This document shows positions 44,801-59,800 of a stretch of DNA of 64,000 bases, piece by piece. The notes below the pieces were generated by a model. That model searched no databases. It worked only from the letters and a program-made list of their open reading frames with translations, and was not told the origin of the DNA. This DNA comes from Notospermus geniculatus (Eukaryota; Nemertea; Pilidiophora; Heteronemertea; Lineidae). The stretch spans positions 245,568 through 309,567 of the forward strand of contig NMRB01000579.1 of NCBI GenBank assembly GCA_002633025.1. The letters run 5' to 3'. A program made the translations under genes and the position numbers. Positions within the stretch are counted from its first letter, which is position 1. Every line of letters begins with the position of its first letter.

Positions 44801-47800
44801 TGGGGACAGATGAGGTAAACACCCCACCATTGTCAGCCAATGAGAGGAAATTCACAACCGGCTAAAAATGCATTCGAAGCATTGCAGGCATCTGTTATTT
44901 TTCAAGGCAAGCAACAAATGGCAGTGGCTAGTGCACCACAAAAAGCAACCGTTTTTGTGTATTTTTACATTGAAAACTGAAAATATTGCACTTGCATAAT
45001 TCATGTGATTTTTTAGCCCCAATGCAAGCACATACAACAAGTACAAATGCCTACAATGATACCGGTATCTTGAATGCCAACATTTTTTTGGGTTCTGTGT
45101 TGTACACATCCAATGTCTAAGAAAACCTACGAGAGTTGGACTCTGCGTCATATTTTATCCTGTAAATTCCCCAGAGACGGGGGAACCAACAAGATTTTTT
45201 TAATGACATATTCTCAACAGAATTCAGCATTTCTTTTGCCCCACTTTTCAAGCTTCCAATCCACTCTGCGCAAAGTTGTCGAACTCTCAATGATGATGAC
45301 ACGTGCAAGGATTAGCTTCAAAATCAGCAAAGTTTTGTTAGACAAAAGGTGTGAATCTTTCCCAAGAGAATGGAAATTTTGATGGCGTCGATTACTTACT
45401 CTCCAGATATTTTTTGCACACATCAACTGTTTGAGAAACAGAGAGTCAATCAAATTCACAGAGAAAACATGAGCCAAAATGTAACAAGATTTCTACTCAT
45501 TTTCTATTCAGAAAATTTGTTGACAAAAGGAGTGTTACATGTAGTTCACAGAGGGCTGACTCATCTGCCCCCAGGTTTGTTTATAAACAGTACCGGGGTA
45601 TCGTCTGTCAAGTTTTCTGATCGAAATGAAATTGGAATTGAAATGAATTGGAGAGAATTTGAAGAAACGTTCTTCAGATGGTTGATAGGAACAATACATG
45701 TATTTCTTTTCAATCAACACCATAGGATGTGAGAAAACTTTGACAGAAGATGTCGTCTGCTGGACTCTGGGTTTGGATGAGTTAATGCTAAGTACACACG
45801 CACTATTTTAATTGTGTCGATTTGGAAGCATGTTAAACATTTCCATTAGTACAATCTCGGTCTAAACACACACACTTGATATTCCAAAGGATTTATTTGG
45901 TTTATATCAATTTGACCCGTATATTTATCTGTGATTTTTAAAAGATGTTATCAGATTGGAATAACATATCTGTTCGGCAAGATACTTGCTTTCACTGACG
46001 AAAATATCTCCTTGACCACTTGTCTTAGCCCCCGAAACCGATCTCATGGTCTGACCATTCACCACACCATAACGATTTTTAGCCTAACAATCCACTCTTG
46101 CTATCGTTTAACGTAATTAACTTGCAAAATAGTTTCTATAGGCCTACAGTAATTAGGTTAGGAATGCGACTGAGAATAATGCAAAATAACAAGATACACT
46201 AGTTGTTAAATCAGGGATGTGCCCAGAAAAAAAGGTTGGTGCCGGGTGGAAGTGGCAGGTAAACGTACTTGCAACCAATTTGCTTGTACTCTACAAGGAT
46301 TTTTTGCTTTGGTGGGTGGGTGGGAACAATAATTTTTCCTCCAAGAGCAAGTGGGAAGTTTTCTTGGTGGGTGGTACCGCCCACTGCCGCCCGGCATGGG
46401 CACATCGTTATATGCTAGCAAGATTGATAGGAAGGTATGCTTGTGACACTGGCAAGGAAAGCAGAATCATTAATCAAGAAAAAATAAATCCAAAGTTAGA
46501 CCCGTTTCCAATACAGCAGGTCCCGAAGCCTTTTGCGGTGGGCAGGGCGGTTGTGTGAAATAATTTGCTAAACTACAGAAATTCTCCCACCCTGTGAAAA
46601 CTGCATGGTGCACTGCAAAACATGTAGGAAACTGCTAGAGTTGAAACGGGCCTTTCTAGTTCCAAGCGTGGCATATTCCGCTAACTTACCCGCAGCAGTG
46701 CTCATGTCTCCACAAAGATGAAGGTCTATTCGTCCCGTGTAGAGGTGATATGACGTCTCGATGATGTCAAAACGTTTGAAGACTTTGGAGACATTACTTT
46801 GTGGGTCTTTCTGGGCCATTGGTGCGGAGGTGTACTGACCCTGTTGTGAGGTATGTTGGTTACCAGTTTGCTCCTAAAGATGAAATTATAGAGAAATGAA
46901 CACAGGATTACATAGAAATTAAAAATAGCCTGGGGACAATCCACTGATGTTTACGATGGCAACGTCCGATTCTTGAAGTTTACATCTGGTGTTCACAGGT
47001 TTGACCACTGAAACATTCATCAAGCAATTTGAAATTTTACACAGCAAGCATTTTATTCCTAACTGCCATCCTCAAGCAAGCAGATTCATACGCATCCAGA
47101 GCAGGCAGAATTTGAAGAGGGCGGGCAGTTATTATCAAGGTCATGAGCGGGAGGCAAAAAAAGTCCAAGAAAAAATCCACAATCACCGAAAAATCAGAAC
47201 TTCTGATTTTTAGAAGCAAACTATTGGTGCAAGAACAGGCAAGTGCATTCATATCAAGAAAAGGGCGTCCATGCCTGATGTTATCGGTCAGAAGCAAATA
47301 CAGTGTGGCTCAAAAAATGAACAAGCACACTTCTACTACTCAGAGCCCAAAATTGCTGATAGCATGGATGGAGAATCTTTCTAGAAGAAAGAGGACACCA
47401 GGATATGAGGGCGGTGGAAGTGTGATTGTGTATTTTATGGGCCCACCCTGTTTAGTGTGTTAGCCTTAAAATAAATGAAATAAATAAAATAACTGATGTT
47501 GGCAGAAAGAGGGAAAAAATAAAAGAACGGAAGAGAAGGTGATTGGCTTGCCAATCAGAGCAGATAGGAAACATTTCACTTGCCCAAGGTTTCTGGATTT
47601 TCAGCATTTCCTAAATGACACAAACAAATAACTCTTTTATGACGGAGTGTATATGCCGCCACTCCGTTCTGCGAGGTGTACCGGTATATGAATACCGCTT
47701 CATTCAGGGCATTTCATCCACCTGGTAAAATAACCCAGTCACTATTGAATGCAAGATGAGGGAAAACATTCGGTGAAGAACCTACCGCTTCCAACAAACC

Positions 47801-50800
47801 CTTGGACATGCAGGAGGGAGCGAAAGGGTTATATCCAACACGGACAACTGTCCGTTTTGAAAATACTATACTACCAGCGAGAGTAAAAGAGCACTGTCCC
47901 CAACATGCTGACACCATATTGTTACTTGCCCTGCGATTATTATAGTACTGCACTCGGTTGTTATTTCGAACAGATCTTCTCCAGAACTGTTGCTACATGA
48001 TGAAGGGCAATTTCAAGCCACAATGACGAATATGATATGAAGTATCGTGTGTAATAAATTGAAATCACAGTTAAGTTATAACCACTGCAAATACACGCCT
48101 CATCTGCAGTAGCTGGCGATCAGAACAGTGGTGAACAGATCGCTTGCGATACTACCCTCACCTCACCTGGAGTGCTGCGCGCTTAAGATGGCTCTCACAT
48201 GAGACTTTTCTAACTTGGTTCTCCGTGGCCAACTCAGGCGTTGAAAAATAGGGAAGAGTTGTTTTGTCGTCGGTCTTAGTGCACAAGGGAGTATTTCCTC
48301 ACACGAGTCATTTCTACACTTCTCACAAAAACCTTTCAGTTTGACACACACCTGAACTTTCTTAGCTGCCTCCATCTTACTCAGAGCATTAGATTTCTGC
48401 ACACTCTCCTTCAATGATTGAGCAAACATGATGGCTTCCTTGAGTTGTGAGTCGGTCAACACCCAGAGCAGGTCGTCGAGAATGAGCTGGACACGAGAGG
48501 CGATGATGGCACAATCTGAATATGAAACAATTGGGTTATATCAAACGTTCCAACTTAACTCATCTGAGAGTAGAACGTGGGACCTCAGACGTGCCCATCC
48601 CAGATGCGTCCACAGAAATACAGGAGCAGAAACGACTGCATATTGTACTAGACTTTCCCATCAGGGCTGAAGCCATAGCATTATTGGCCCTGCTGTTAAG
48701 TATGGAAAAATCCATCTCAAGCTACTCATGTTCCTCACTTGGATGAAGTCTTTTACTTGCCCTTGCAAAGGCACAAAGTACAAGGCACCACAGCTTTTTT
48801 CCATGCAACGGACTGAAGAGCCATGGTTAATGCCATATATGCCACATGGCCTGGGATTCGAACCCGGGACCTGCCACTTGCTGAGCAGACGTGATAACCA
48901 CTAGCATATCAAGGTGCCTCACTGGGTTCGGGCCCTAAAGACATGATGTTCAATGCAATGTTGTGTTCTGATGTAAAAAGTTGAACTGAGTACACCCAAC
49001 GCTAACAGACCAGAAATCAATATCTGCAGAAGCAATTCAGTTCACTCACCACTTAATCTCTTTTTTATCACAATTCTTATCTTAGCCTGGTTGGCGATCA
49101 ACCGAAGTGGTGTAGAACAGATGTTCTTGTGGTCCTCAAGGCCGCTTGCCTCGATCCTCGTGGTCAACCACTCGAGTTCCTTAAACAGGAGGATCTCACC
49201 ACGCTCGGGGTCTCTGATTCGGGTCATGCGGAGGTCGCCGTCTGCCCAGGTGGGAGTCTTGCTTTTTAGCTGTACACGTGATAACTGGAAACGGAGAGGA
49301 CGGTTTATATACGGGGAGACCAGCCGAAAAATGGCCTCGGCAATGCATGACTGGTAGCAGGCCTTTGAACTGTACTTTGTATATTGTACAGCATAACGGG
49401 GCCATTAATGCTCCGGCTTCGGCCGCACTATGCCATAATGCTTGCATTATTTCTTGTTTGATCAATAGAATCAAATCAAATCAAAACGAAACAAGGAAAC
49501 ACTAAACTTGTATTGAGGTGGCCTTGAAATTCCAAACAGGCTAATTCACCTAGTGACCTAGTGATTTCAACTTCAAAGGAATTTGCCTCAAGGAAATATG
49601 AAAGGTTCATAGAAAGTAAATTGGGGCCTTCTCTTCTCTTCAAAATATGTTATTTCATGATTTCATTTCATTTTTGTGGGATCTCCAGATGATGGAAACA
49701 GTTGCTCACCTGTAATGAAGCTTTGAAAGCATTGGCGACGAAGTAGACCAGCACCGAGTTGATGGACAGGTAGATACCATCAACAACTTTGTCACTGAAA
49801 CCGTATTTGCCTTCAGAACTGAAATAGAGAAAAATATGAAATAAGAAGGATTAGAGTGGCAGGCTGATCACCGTTCCCAGGTTACCCAATGGTTAATTGA
49901 GATCACCTTTATGTGGCTTTGTGACTGACGGCAGATGCTGTCCTAAGTGGTCAGACTGATATAGAAATGGCCTTTTAGGGTCTGATCATTGGTGGCCTTA
50001 ACAGAAAGGTGTCCTTGTTGCCGCACATGGAGCTTTCACTGAAAGTTTGATTAGGTAAATTAGGTCACAAACCTGTAGCTAGGAATTTGAGAGCCGCTAT
50101 TTCCAGACCCTCTGGGCTTATCACAGGTCTCCATCTCAACAACCACCTCGTCAAGGTACTGAAAAAAACAAACGAAGATGTGAAAACTGTGGTGAGGGAT
50201 TAAATCACTGGGGACAGAAATGCGTTTTTATCTGGGGGGGACCTGCATTATATAGCTACAGTGCTTATCTGAACCAAATAAGGCCACAAAAAGCATGCCG
50301 TGGCTATGTATCGTGTATCAAGTCACATGGTCTGGGCTTATTTGAAGATCAATACGATTGGTGTGATGCTACTCTGATCTTTAGGTATAGCTAGTGCTGC
50401 AGTGGAGACACAGCTTGTTTTTCAGCTGAAGAATTAGGCCGTGCCTGCTTTCTTTCCAAATGGGTGAAAACCTGAAAGAACTCTATAGGCCTATAGGGCT
50501 TGTGCTTTTACTTGAATTAGAGCTTTTTCAATTACTACATACCAAACATATTGGCTGACTCTTTAGCTTGGTCCATTGCACCTGAAATGAAAGAATGAAT
50601 GCAACTGCGAAGTTGGATTTTATAAGGCGGGTTCACACCAAAACCGGGTTTTGGTGCATTTTGAGGTGAGGTTCCAACTTAGAGTATCAGTAGAAGAAGT
50701 TCAGCTTCTGACCAACAGGAATATATTTCCAGAAAATGGCGTACTTTGTCAACTTGGCAATAAGCACTCGAATTCTCAGAAACACCTGAATGTCAACATT

Positions 50801-53800
50801 GAGTGCATCTCCTTTATCACCTCTCAGCAAAAAGATACTCGAGGGTTTACCGAGAAAATGGGACCAAAATGGCATCATAAGCCGAACACATGTTAAAGTA
50901 CATCTGTATCTTACAATATTAGCCAATATTACAACATGACGTCTTTTTTGTTCATTGCAAACACAAAATTGATGTGACATTTAAACATAATCTGATATTT
51001 ATTGGAGATAGGATATCTGTTAAACATTGCATTGCTTCTATTTCTTTACAAATAATGGTAAGATGTGCGAGTTGGGAGAAATGTTCAAGAAATACAAATA
51101 TTTCCTTAGGTGGTGCTTGAACTATCATCATCTCACACAAGGTGCAAACCTCTAATACTTCGTAGTTGAAAGTAAAATTGTACAAAAATCAGCCCCGCCA
51201 CAGTGGAAGCGATACCCCTCAGCTGGACATTAAATCCAGGCATTAGTTCAGGAGCTACCACACTTTGTGTTTTCAGGTTTAGGCCATCTGGTGGCCAAGC
51301 CAAGAATCCGATCGGACCAAAATTTGGTCTTTAAGATCATCTCAACCAGGGCATACATGTAATATGTACAAAGTTTCACGTCACTAGCCCCAGTGGCTAC
51401 GAAACATGCCCTGCTAACGGACATCGATGACAAAGAAGGACACCACGTAATTGTAAGAGCTCACCAGATGAGCTAAAGTACTCATGATGAATTTTTGTTC
51501 CAAAACATAGCAGGATATTGACTATCCTGACAATCCTCCCACAGCAAGTGCAACAAATGAACACAAATTTTTCATCCTCCGTCCTACGCACTCAGGAAAA
51601 GTCTATGCCCGATAGCGGCTTAACTTTGAAACATCATGCTCATATCACACTTCACTGGAAGAATCCCGTGTGATAGTCTCACACATTCAATAGAAACATG
51701 AATCGCGATTGTGTGGGCATCTAATCTGTCCTGTTGTCTTGATAATTCTATACTTCCTTCTTCTTACTCCGTTGAATGCAACTAGGGCTGTGGAATTCAC
51801 GGCTGTCAGACAAATGTCAGAGTGGTGCAAAGGGAACTTCAGTGCCTGTCACCTCTGAGGTCACAGGTTCAATTCCCAGTCAGACCCGGTACTTTTATTC
51901 TCATGAACTTACCTTCACTGAGACCCTGTTACAGACTGCTTTATTTATCTTCAACCATGTTGGTAGGTCTAACAGTTCCATTAACATGAGCTCATCAAGC
52001 TCCAAGTTGGCTAAATCCCCCTCGCCTTTTAGTGTGCTTAGTTTGATCTTGTCGGCTGAGAGATTCTTGGTGAATCTGGAAAAATAAGACATTCAAAACA
52101 TGATAAATAGGAATAACTTGTCCTTTGTCGGAGGACTGCCTGAAATTAGGGAGATCGGACCAAAGGCCAAATCTGAGAAAGCTATTTGGGATGTTAGCTA
52201 GAGATGAAAATTTGATTTGATAGCCGTATTACTTTGCTGTGGTAATGTTGAAAGTGACTCCTAAGGACAGTATATGTCTGTTCCCTCCCTCTCTTCTATC
52301 TTTTGCTATGTGATGGTCATCCATCTTTTAATATCGTCGGTGAAGAAGACTAGAAATGATAGCTGAATAGGGGAGATGTTGATGAAGACTTGAAATGACA
52401 TGAACCCCCACGATCCGTGCGTTCCTTTTATTGTCATTTCTACTGTTGATATTTACCCTGACATTCACGCTCAGCATCTCCTAGCTCATTCCAGAGCAAT
52501 CATTTTTCCCACAGAAGCAAATCTATGTTTCAGAGCCAATAGTGCTTTTTGTAGTTGACGCCATCAGCCTCTTTACAGTGTATGCAATGACACAAGGCTT
52601 TCGTATCCCAACAAACAAATTGCCTCTAGCTGTCACGGCATCCTAATCCATTATCGCAATCAATACCAACTATGATTGAGATGGGATTACTTGTCCCTTA
52701 TTGATCTTACCCCGTGGTTACATAATGGTTTGATGATTACATATATACCATATGTACCCGGTATATATGTATGTATGGGAACCAGATTTTGTCCAACCAC
52801 AGACCATAAACAACTACCCCGTACAATGCGTACATTGAAAATCAGTCATGCCATAATTATGCATACCCATGTTATTCCATACAAAGTTCTCATGACTCAA
52901 AACACGGTACACCGTATTCGGCAAATACAAAAAAAGTTGAATATTAGGTTAATATCCAAGAAGCACACATGTACTCTTTGAATATTATTCATTCGGGAAA
53001 TCATAATAATACTGGGTCAATAGTCACGTCAACATGCACCTTTTTACATGTACCGATACATGTACCAACGAACAAATATCTAACAGAATGCTTTTTGAAG
53101 TTACCATACCGGTACTCTACCATACCAGTCAGTTGCCCTCGAATCGTTTCAAGAACATTTCCAAGCACCACAGCAATTTCATTGCCAGGTGAGACTGAAA
53201 TTGCCAGTACAAGAGAGATTGGGGGGGGGGGGGTAGGGTTAGGGTACGGTGNAACTGTGGTCTCGTGAACGTAAGTCGGATGCTCCAACCATTGTGTCTC
53301 CGCACTTCCCCAATTGTACCAAATCAATATGATTTAGTCAGTGATATGATACAGCCAGACAGAAACATCCTCGCAGGATCAGGTCAACCAAGGCCATGGG
53401 GGAAAATCAATAAAGACTAGTTACAGATCACCGAATGATTCCTATACACTGGGTTGACTCTGAAACCCCTGTTAACCATGTGAGGTTTATTGTCAACCCT
53501 CAGCCTGATCAGTTCAGGGAGGGACCAGGGGTGAAGATCATCCTGAGAATATCAGGATCGCTCTCTTTGTCACACAAACTCCGCGGCCATGAAGAGAGTA
53601 GCCAGCAGCACACCAGGCGATACCGCAACCGATCTAATAGTCACCACCGATCTTCTCCCCAGGTACCGCAGACAAGGTGATATGGTTTTGTTATTGTTTG
53701 ATAATGGGTGAGAAGATTCCAAGCATCACTGTCCAGCACTGGCTTCAACAGCTCAGTCATGTCAGTCAAGTGATATTACCTGGTGTGCTGTCCACTTTAG

Positions 53801-56800
53801 AACCACTGATTACCTCAAAATGGTTCACATTGACAAGGCCATGATCTATATCAATCACAAGCCAGTCTGAGGACTTCATTTCCCTACGCTCTAATTCATG
53901 TGAGCCCACAGAGGTATCTTGAATGCCAACATTTTTTTGGGTTCTGTGTTGTACACATCCAATGTCTAAGAAAACCTACGAGAGTTGGACTCTGCGTCAT
54001 ATTTCATCCTGTAAATTCCCCACAGACGGGGAACCAACACGATTTTTTAATGACATATTCTCAACAGAATTCAGCATTTCTTTTGCCCCACTTTTCAAGC
54101 TTCCAATCCACTCTGCGCAAAGTTGTCGAACTCTCAATGATGATGACATGTGCAAGGATTAGCTTCAAAATCAGCAAAGTTTTGTTAGACAAAAGGTGTG
54201 AATCTTTGAGAATGGAAATTTTGATGGCGTCGATTACTTACTCTCCAGATATTTTTTGCACACATCGACTGTTTGAGAAACAGAGAGTCAATCAAATTCA
54301 CAGAGAAAACATGAGCCAAAATGTAACAAGATTTCTACTCATTTTCTATTCAGAAAATTTGTTGACAAAAGGAGTGTTACATGTACCTAGTTCACAGAGG
54401 GCTGACTCATCTGCCCCCAGGTTTGTTTATAAACAGTATCGTCTGTCAAGTTTTCTGATAGTCGTGGAAATGAATTGGAGAGAATTTGAAGAAACGTTCT
54501 TCAGATGGTTGATAGGAACAACATTTCTTTTCAATCAATATCATAGGATGTGAGAAAACTTTGACAGAAGATGTCGTCTGCTGGACTCTGGGTTTGGATG
54601 AGTTAATGCTAAGTACACACGCACTATTTTAATTGGGTCCATTTCGAAGCATGTTAAACATTTCCATTAGTACAATCTCGGTCTAAACACACACACACTT
54701 GATATTCCAAAGGATTTATTTGGTTTATATCAATTTGACCCGTATATTATCTGTGATTTTAAACGATGTTATCAGATTGGAATAACATATCTGTTCAGCA
54801 AGATACTCGCTTTCACTAACGAAAATATCTCCTTGACCACTTGTCTTTACCCCTGAGACCAATCTCATGGTCTGACCATTCACCACACCATAACGATTTT
54901 TAGCCTAACAATCCACTCTTGCTATCGTTTAACGTAATTAACTTGCAAAATAGTTTCTGTAGGCCTACATTAATTAGGTTAGGAATGCGACTGAGAATAA
55001 TGCAAAATAACAAGATACACTAGTTGTTAAATCAGGGATGTGCCCAGAAAAAAAGCTTGGTGCCGGCTGGAAGTGGCAGGTAAACGTACTTGCAACCAAT
55101 TTGCTTGTACTCTACAAGGATTTTTTGCTTTGGTGGGTGGGTGGGAACAATAATTTTTCCTCCAAGAGCAAGTGGGAAGTTTTCGTGGTGGGTGGTACCG
55201 CCCACTGCCACCCGGCATGGGCACATCATTGTTATATGCTAGCAAGATTGATAGGAAGGTATGCTTGTGACACTGGCAAGGGAAGCAGAATCATTAATCC
55301 AGAAAAAATAAATCCAAAGTTAGACCCGTTTCCAATCCAGGTCCCGAAGCCTTTTGCGGTGGGCGGGGCGGTTGTGTGAAATAATTTGCTAAACTACAGA
55401 AATTCTCCCACCCTGTGAAAACTGCATGGTGCACTGCAAAACACGCAGGAAACTGCTAGAGTTGAAACGGGCCTTTCTAGTTCCAAGCGTGGCATATTCC
55501 GCTAACTTACCCGCAGCAGTGCTCATGTCTCCACAAAGATGAAGGTCTATTCGTCCCGTGTAGAGGTGATATGACGTCTCGATGATGTCAAAACGTTTGA
55601 AGACTTTGGAGACATTACTTTGTGAGTCTTTCTGGGCCATTGGTGCGGAGGTGTACTGACCCTGTTGTGAGGTATGTTGGTTACCAGTTTGCTCCTGAAG
55701 ATGAAATTATAGAGAAATGAACACTAGATTACATAGAAATTTTAAATATAGCCTGGGGACAATCCATTATGTTTACGATGGAAACGTCCGATTCTTGAAG
55801 TTTACAAGTGATGTTCACAGGTTTGATCACTGAAACATTCATCAAGCAATTTGAAATTTTACACAGCAAGCACTTTATTCCTAACAGCCATCCTCAAGCA
55901 AGCAGATTCATACGCATCCAGAGCAGGCAGAATTTGAAGAGGGCGGGCAGTTATTATCAAGGTCATGAGCGGGAGGCAAAAAAGTCCAAGAAAAAATCCA
56001 CAATCACCGAAAAATCAGAACTTCTGATTTTTAGAAGCAAACTATTGGTGCAAGAACAGGCAAGTGCATTCATATCAAGAAACGGGCGTCAATCCCTGAT
56101 GTTATCGGTCAGAAGCAAATACAGGGTGGCCCAAAAAATGAACAAGCACACTTCTACTACTCAGAGCCCCAAATTGCTGATAGCAATGGATGGAGAATCT
56201 TTCTAGAAGAAAGAGAACACCAGGATATGAGGGTGGTGGAAGTGTGCTTGTTTATTTTATGGGCCCACCCTATTTAGTGCGTTAGCCTTAAAATAAATGA
56301 AATAAATAAAATAACTGATGTTGGCAGAAAGAGGGAAAAAATAAAAGAACGGAAGAGAAGGTGATTGGCTTGCCAATCAGAGCAGATAGGAAACATTTCA
56401 CTTGCCCAAGGTTTCTGGATTTTCAGCATTTCCTAAATGACACAAACAAATACTTAACTCTTTTATGACGGAGTGAATATGCCACCACTCTGTTCTGCGA
56501 GGTGTACCGCTTCATTCATGGCTTCTCATCCACCCAGTAAAATAACCCAGTCACTATCGAATGCAAGATGAGGGAAAAAATTCCGAGAAGAACCTACCAC
56601 TTCCAACAAAACCCTTGGACATGCAGGAGGGAGCGAAAGGGTTATATCCAACACAGACATCTGTCCGTTTTGAAAATACTATACTACCAGCGAGAGTAAA
56701 AGAGCACTGTCCCCAACATGCTGACACCATATTGTTACTTGCCCTGCGATTATTATAGTACTGCACTCGGTGGTTATTTCGAACAGATCTTCTCCAGAAC

Positions 56801-59800
56801 TGTTGCTACATGATGAAGGGCAAATTTCAAGCCACAATGATGAATATGACATGAAGTATCATGTGTAATTGAAATCACAGTAAGTTATAACCACTGCAGA
56901 TACAAGCCTCGTCTGCAGTAGCTGGCGATCAGAACAGTGGTGAACAGATCGCTTGCGATACTACCCTCACCTCACCTGGAGTGCTGCACGCTTAAGATGG
57001 CTCTCACATGAGACTTTTCTAACTTGGTTCTCCGTGAGTTGTTTTGTCGTCGGTCTTACTGCACAAGGGAGTATTTCCTCACACAAGTCATTTCTACACT
57101 TCTCACAAAAACCTTTCGGTTTGACACACACCTGGACTTTCTTAGCTGCCTCCATCTTACTCAGAGCATTAGATTTCTGCACACTCTCCTTCAATGATTG
57201 AGCAAACATGATGGCTTCCTTGAGTTGTGAGTCGGTCAACACCCAGAGCAGGTCGTCGAGAATGAGCTGGACGCGAGAGGCGATTATGGCACAATCTGAA
57301 TATGAAACGAATGGATTAAATCAAAACGTTTCGACTTAACTCATCTGAGAGTAGAACGTGGGACCTCAGACGTGACCATCCCAGATGCGTCCACAGAAAT
57401 ACAGGAGCAGAAACGACTGCATATTGTAGTAGACTTTCCCATCAGGGCTGAAGCCATAGCATTATTGGCCCTGCTGTTAAGTATGGAAAAATCCATCTCA
57501 AGCTACTCATGTTCCTCACTTGGATGAAGTCTTTTACTTGCCCTTGCAAAGGCACAAAGTACAAGGCACCACAGCTTTTTTCCATGCAACGGACTGAAGA
57601 GCCATGGTTAATGCCATATATGCCACATGGCCCGGGATTCGAACCCAGGACCTGCCACTTGCTGAGCAGACGTGATAACCACTAGGATATCAAGGCTCCT
57701 CACTGGGTTTGGGCCCTAAGACATGATATTCAGCGCAGTGTAGTGTTCTGACATGAAAAGTTGAACTGAGTACACCCAACGCTAACAGACCAGAAATCAA
57801 TATCTGCAGAAGCAATTCAGTTCACTCACCACTTAATCTCTTTTTTATCACAATTCTTATCTTAGCCTGGTTGGCGATCAACCGAAGTGGTGTAGAACAG
57901 ATGTTCTTGTGGTCCTCAAGGCCGCTCGCCTCGATCCTCGTGGTCAACCACTCAAGTTCCTTAAACAGGAGGATCTCCCCACGTTCAGGGTCTCTGATTC
58001 GGGTCATGCGGAGGTCGCCATCTGCCCAGGTGGGAGTCTTGCTTTTTAGCTGTACACGTGATAACTGGAAACGGAGAGGACGGTTTATATATGCGGAGAC
58101 CAGCCGAGAAATGGCCTCGGCAATGCATGACTGGTAGCAGGCCAGACGAAACAAGGAAATGCTGACTTGTATCAAAAATTCATAACCTCGCCTTATAAAT
58201 TTTTGCTGTATTGAGGTGGCCTTGAAATTCCAAACAGGCTAATTCACCGAGTGACCTAGTGATCTCAACTTCAAAGGAATTTGCCTCAAGGAAATATGAA
58301 AGGTTCATAGATAGTAAAACGGGGCCTTCTCTGCTTGTATCAATTTCAAAATATGTTATTTCATGATTTCATTTCATTTTTGTGGGATCTCCAGATGATG
58401 GAAACAGTTGCTCACCTGTAATGAAGCTTTGAAAGCATTGGCGACGAAGTAGACGAGCACCGAGTTGATGGACAGGTAGATACCATCAACGACTTTGTCA
58501 CTGAAACCGTATTTGCCTTCAGAACTGAAAGAGAGAAAAATATGGGGAGGATTAGACTGGCAGGCTGATCACCGTTCCCAGGTTACCCAATGGTTAATTA
58601 AGATCACCTTTATGTGGCTTTGTGACTGACGGCAGATGCTGTCTGTCTAAGTGAGTGGTCAGACTAGAAATGGCCTTTTAGGGTCTGATCATTGGTGGCC
58701 TTAAAAGAAAAGTGTCCTTGCCGCACATGGAGCTTTCACTGAAAGTTTGATTAGGTAAATTAGGTCACAAACCTGTAGCTAGGAATTTGAGAGCCGCTAT
58801 TTCCAGACCCTCTGGGCTTATCACAGGTCTCCATCTCAACAACAACCTCGTCAAGGTACTGAAAAAAACAAACGAAGATGTGAAAACTGTGGTGAGGGAT
58901 TAAATCACTGGGGACAGAAATGCGTTTTTATCTGGGGGGGACCTGCATTATATAGCTACAGTGCTTATCTGAACCAAATAAGGCCACAAAAAGCATGCCG
59001 TGGCTATGTATCATGAATCAAGTCACATGGTCTGGGCTTATTTGAAGATCAATATGATTGGTGTGATGCTACTCTGATCTTTAGGTTCAGCTAGTGCTGT
59101 AGTGGAGACACAGCTTGTTTTTCAGCTGAAGAATTAGGCCGTACCTACTTTCTTTCCAAATGGATGAAAACCTGAAAGAACTCTATATAGGGCTTGTGCT
59201 TTTACGTGAATTAGAGCTTTTTCAATTACTACATACCAAACATATTGGCTGACTCTTTAGCTTGGTCCATTGCACCTGAAATGAAAGAATGAATGCAACT
59301 GCGAAGTTGGATTTTATAAGGCGGGTCCACACCAAAACCGGGTTTTGGTGCATTTTGAGGTGCGGTTCCAACGTAGAGTTTCAGGAGAAGAAGTTCAGCT
59401 TCTGACCAACAGGAATATATTCCCAGAAAATGGCGTACTTTGTCAACTTGGCAATAAGCACTCGAATTCTCAGAAACACCTGAATGTCAACATTGAGTGC
59501 ATCTCCTTTATCACCTCTTAGCAAAAAGATACTCGAGGGTTTACTGAGAAAATGGGACCAAAATGGCATCATAAGCCGAACACATGTTAAAGTACATCTG
59601 TATCTTACAACATGACGTCTTTTTTGTTCATTGCAAACACAAAATTGACGTGACATTTAAACATAATCTGATATTTATTGGAGATAGGATATCTGTTAAA
59701 CATTGCATTGCTTCTATTTCTTTACAAATAATGGTAAGATGTGCGAGTTGGGAGAAATGTTCAAGAAATACAAATATTTCCTAGGTGGTGCTTGAACTAT

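Larger units (their letters stand above)
45064..53912. repeat. Duplicated block 3, copy A
   Basis: Direct copy of 53913-62715, with few-percent divergence and small indels. A single N at 53252 replaces about 70 bp. It carries BLTP3 exons 8-2, a copy of the second unknown-gene exon and the left part of the first. Confidence 0.9.

Noticed and set aside
46217-46558. A 113-codon plus-strand frame conserved in both block 3 copies
   Set aside because: Both copies are near-identical anyway, differences are not biased to synonymous sites, and no motif or splice signal supports it.
53900-54553. A 217-codon plus-strand frame in block 3 copy B
   Set aside because: The frame is broken in the copy A counterpart and passes through a CAGACGG-family MITE; nothing suggests a protein family.
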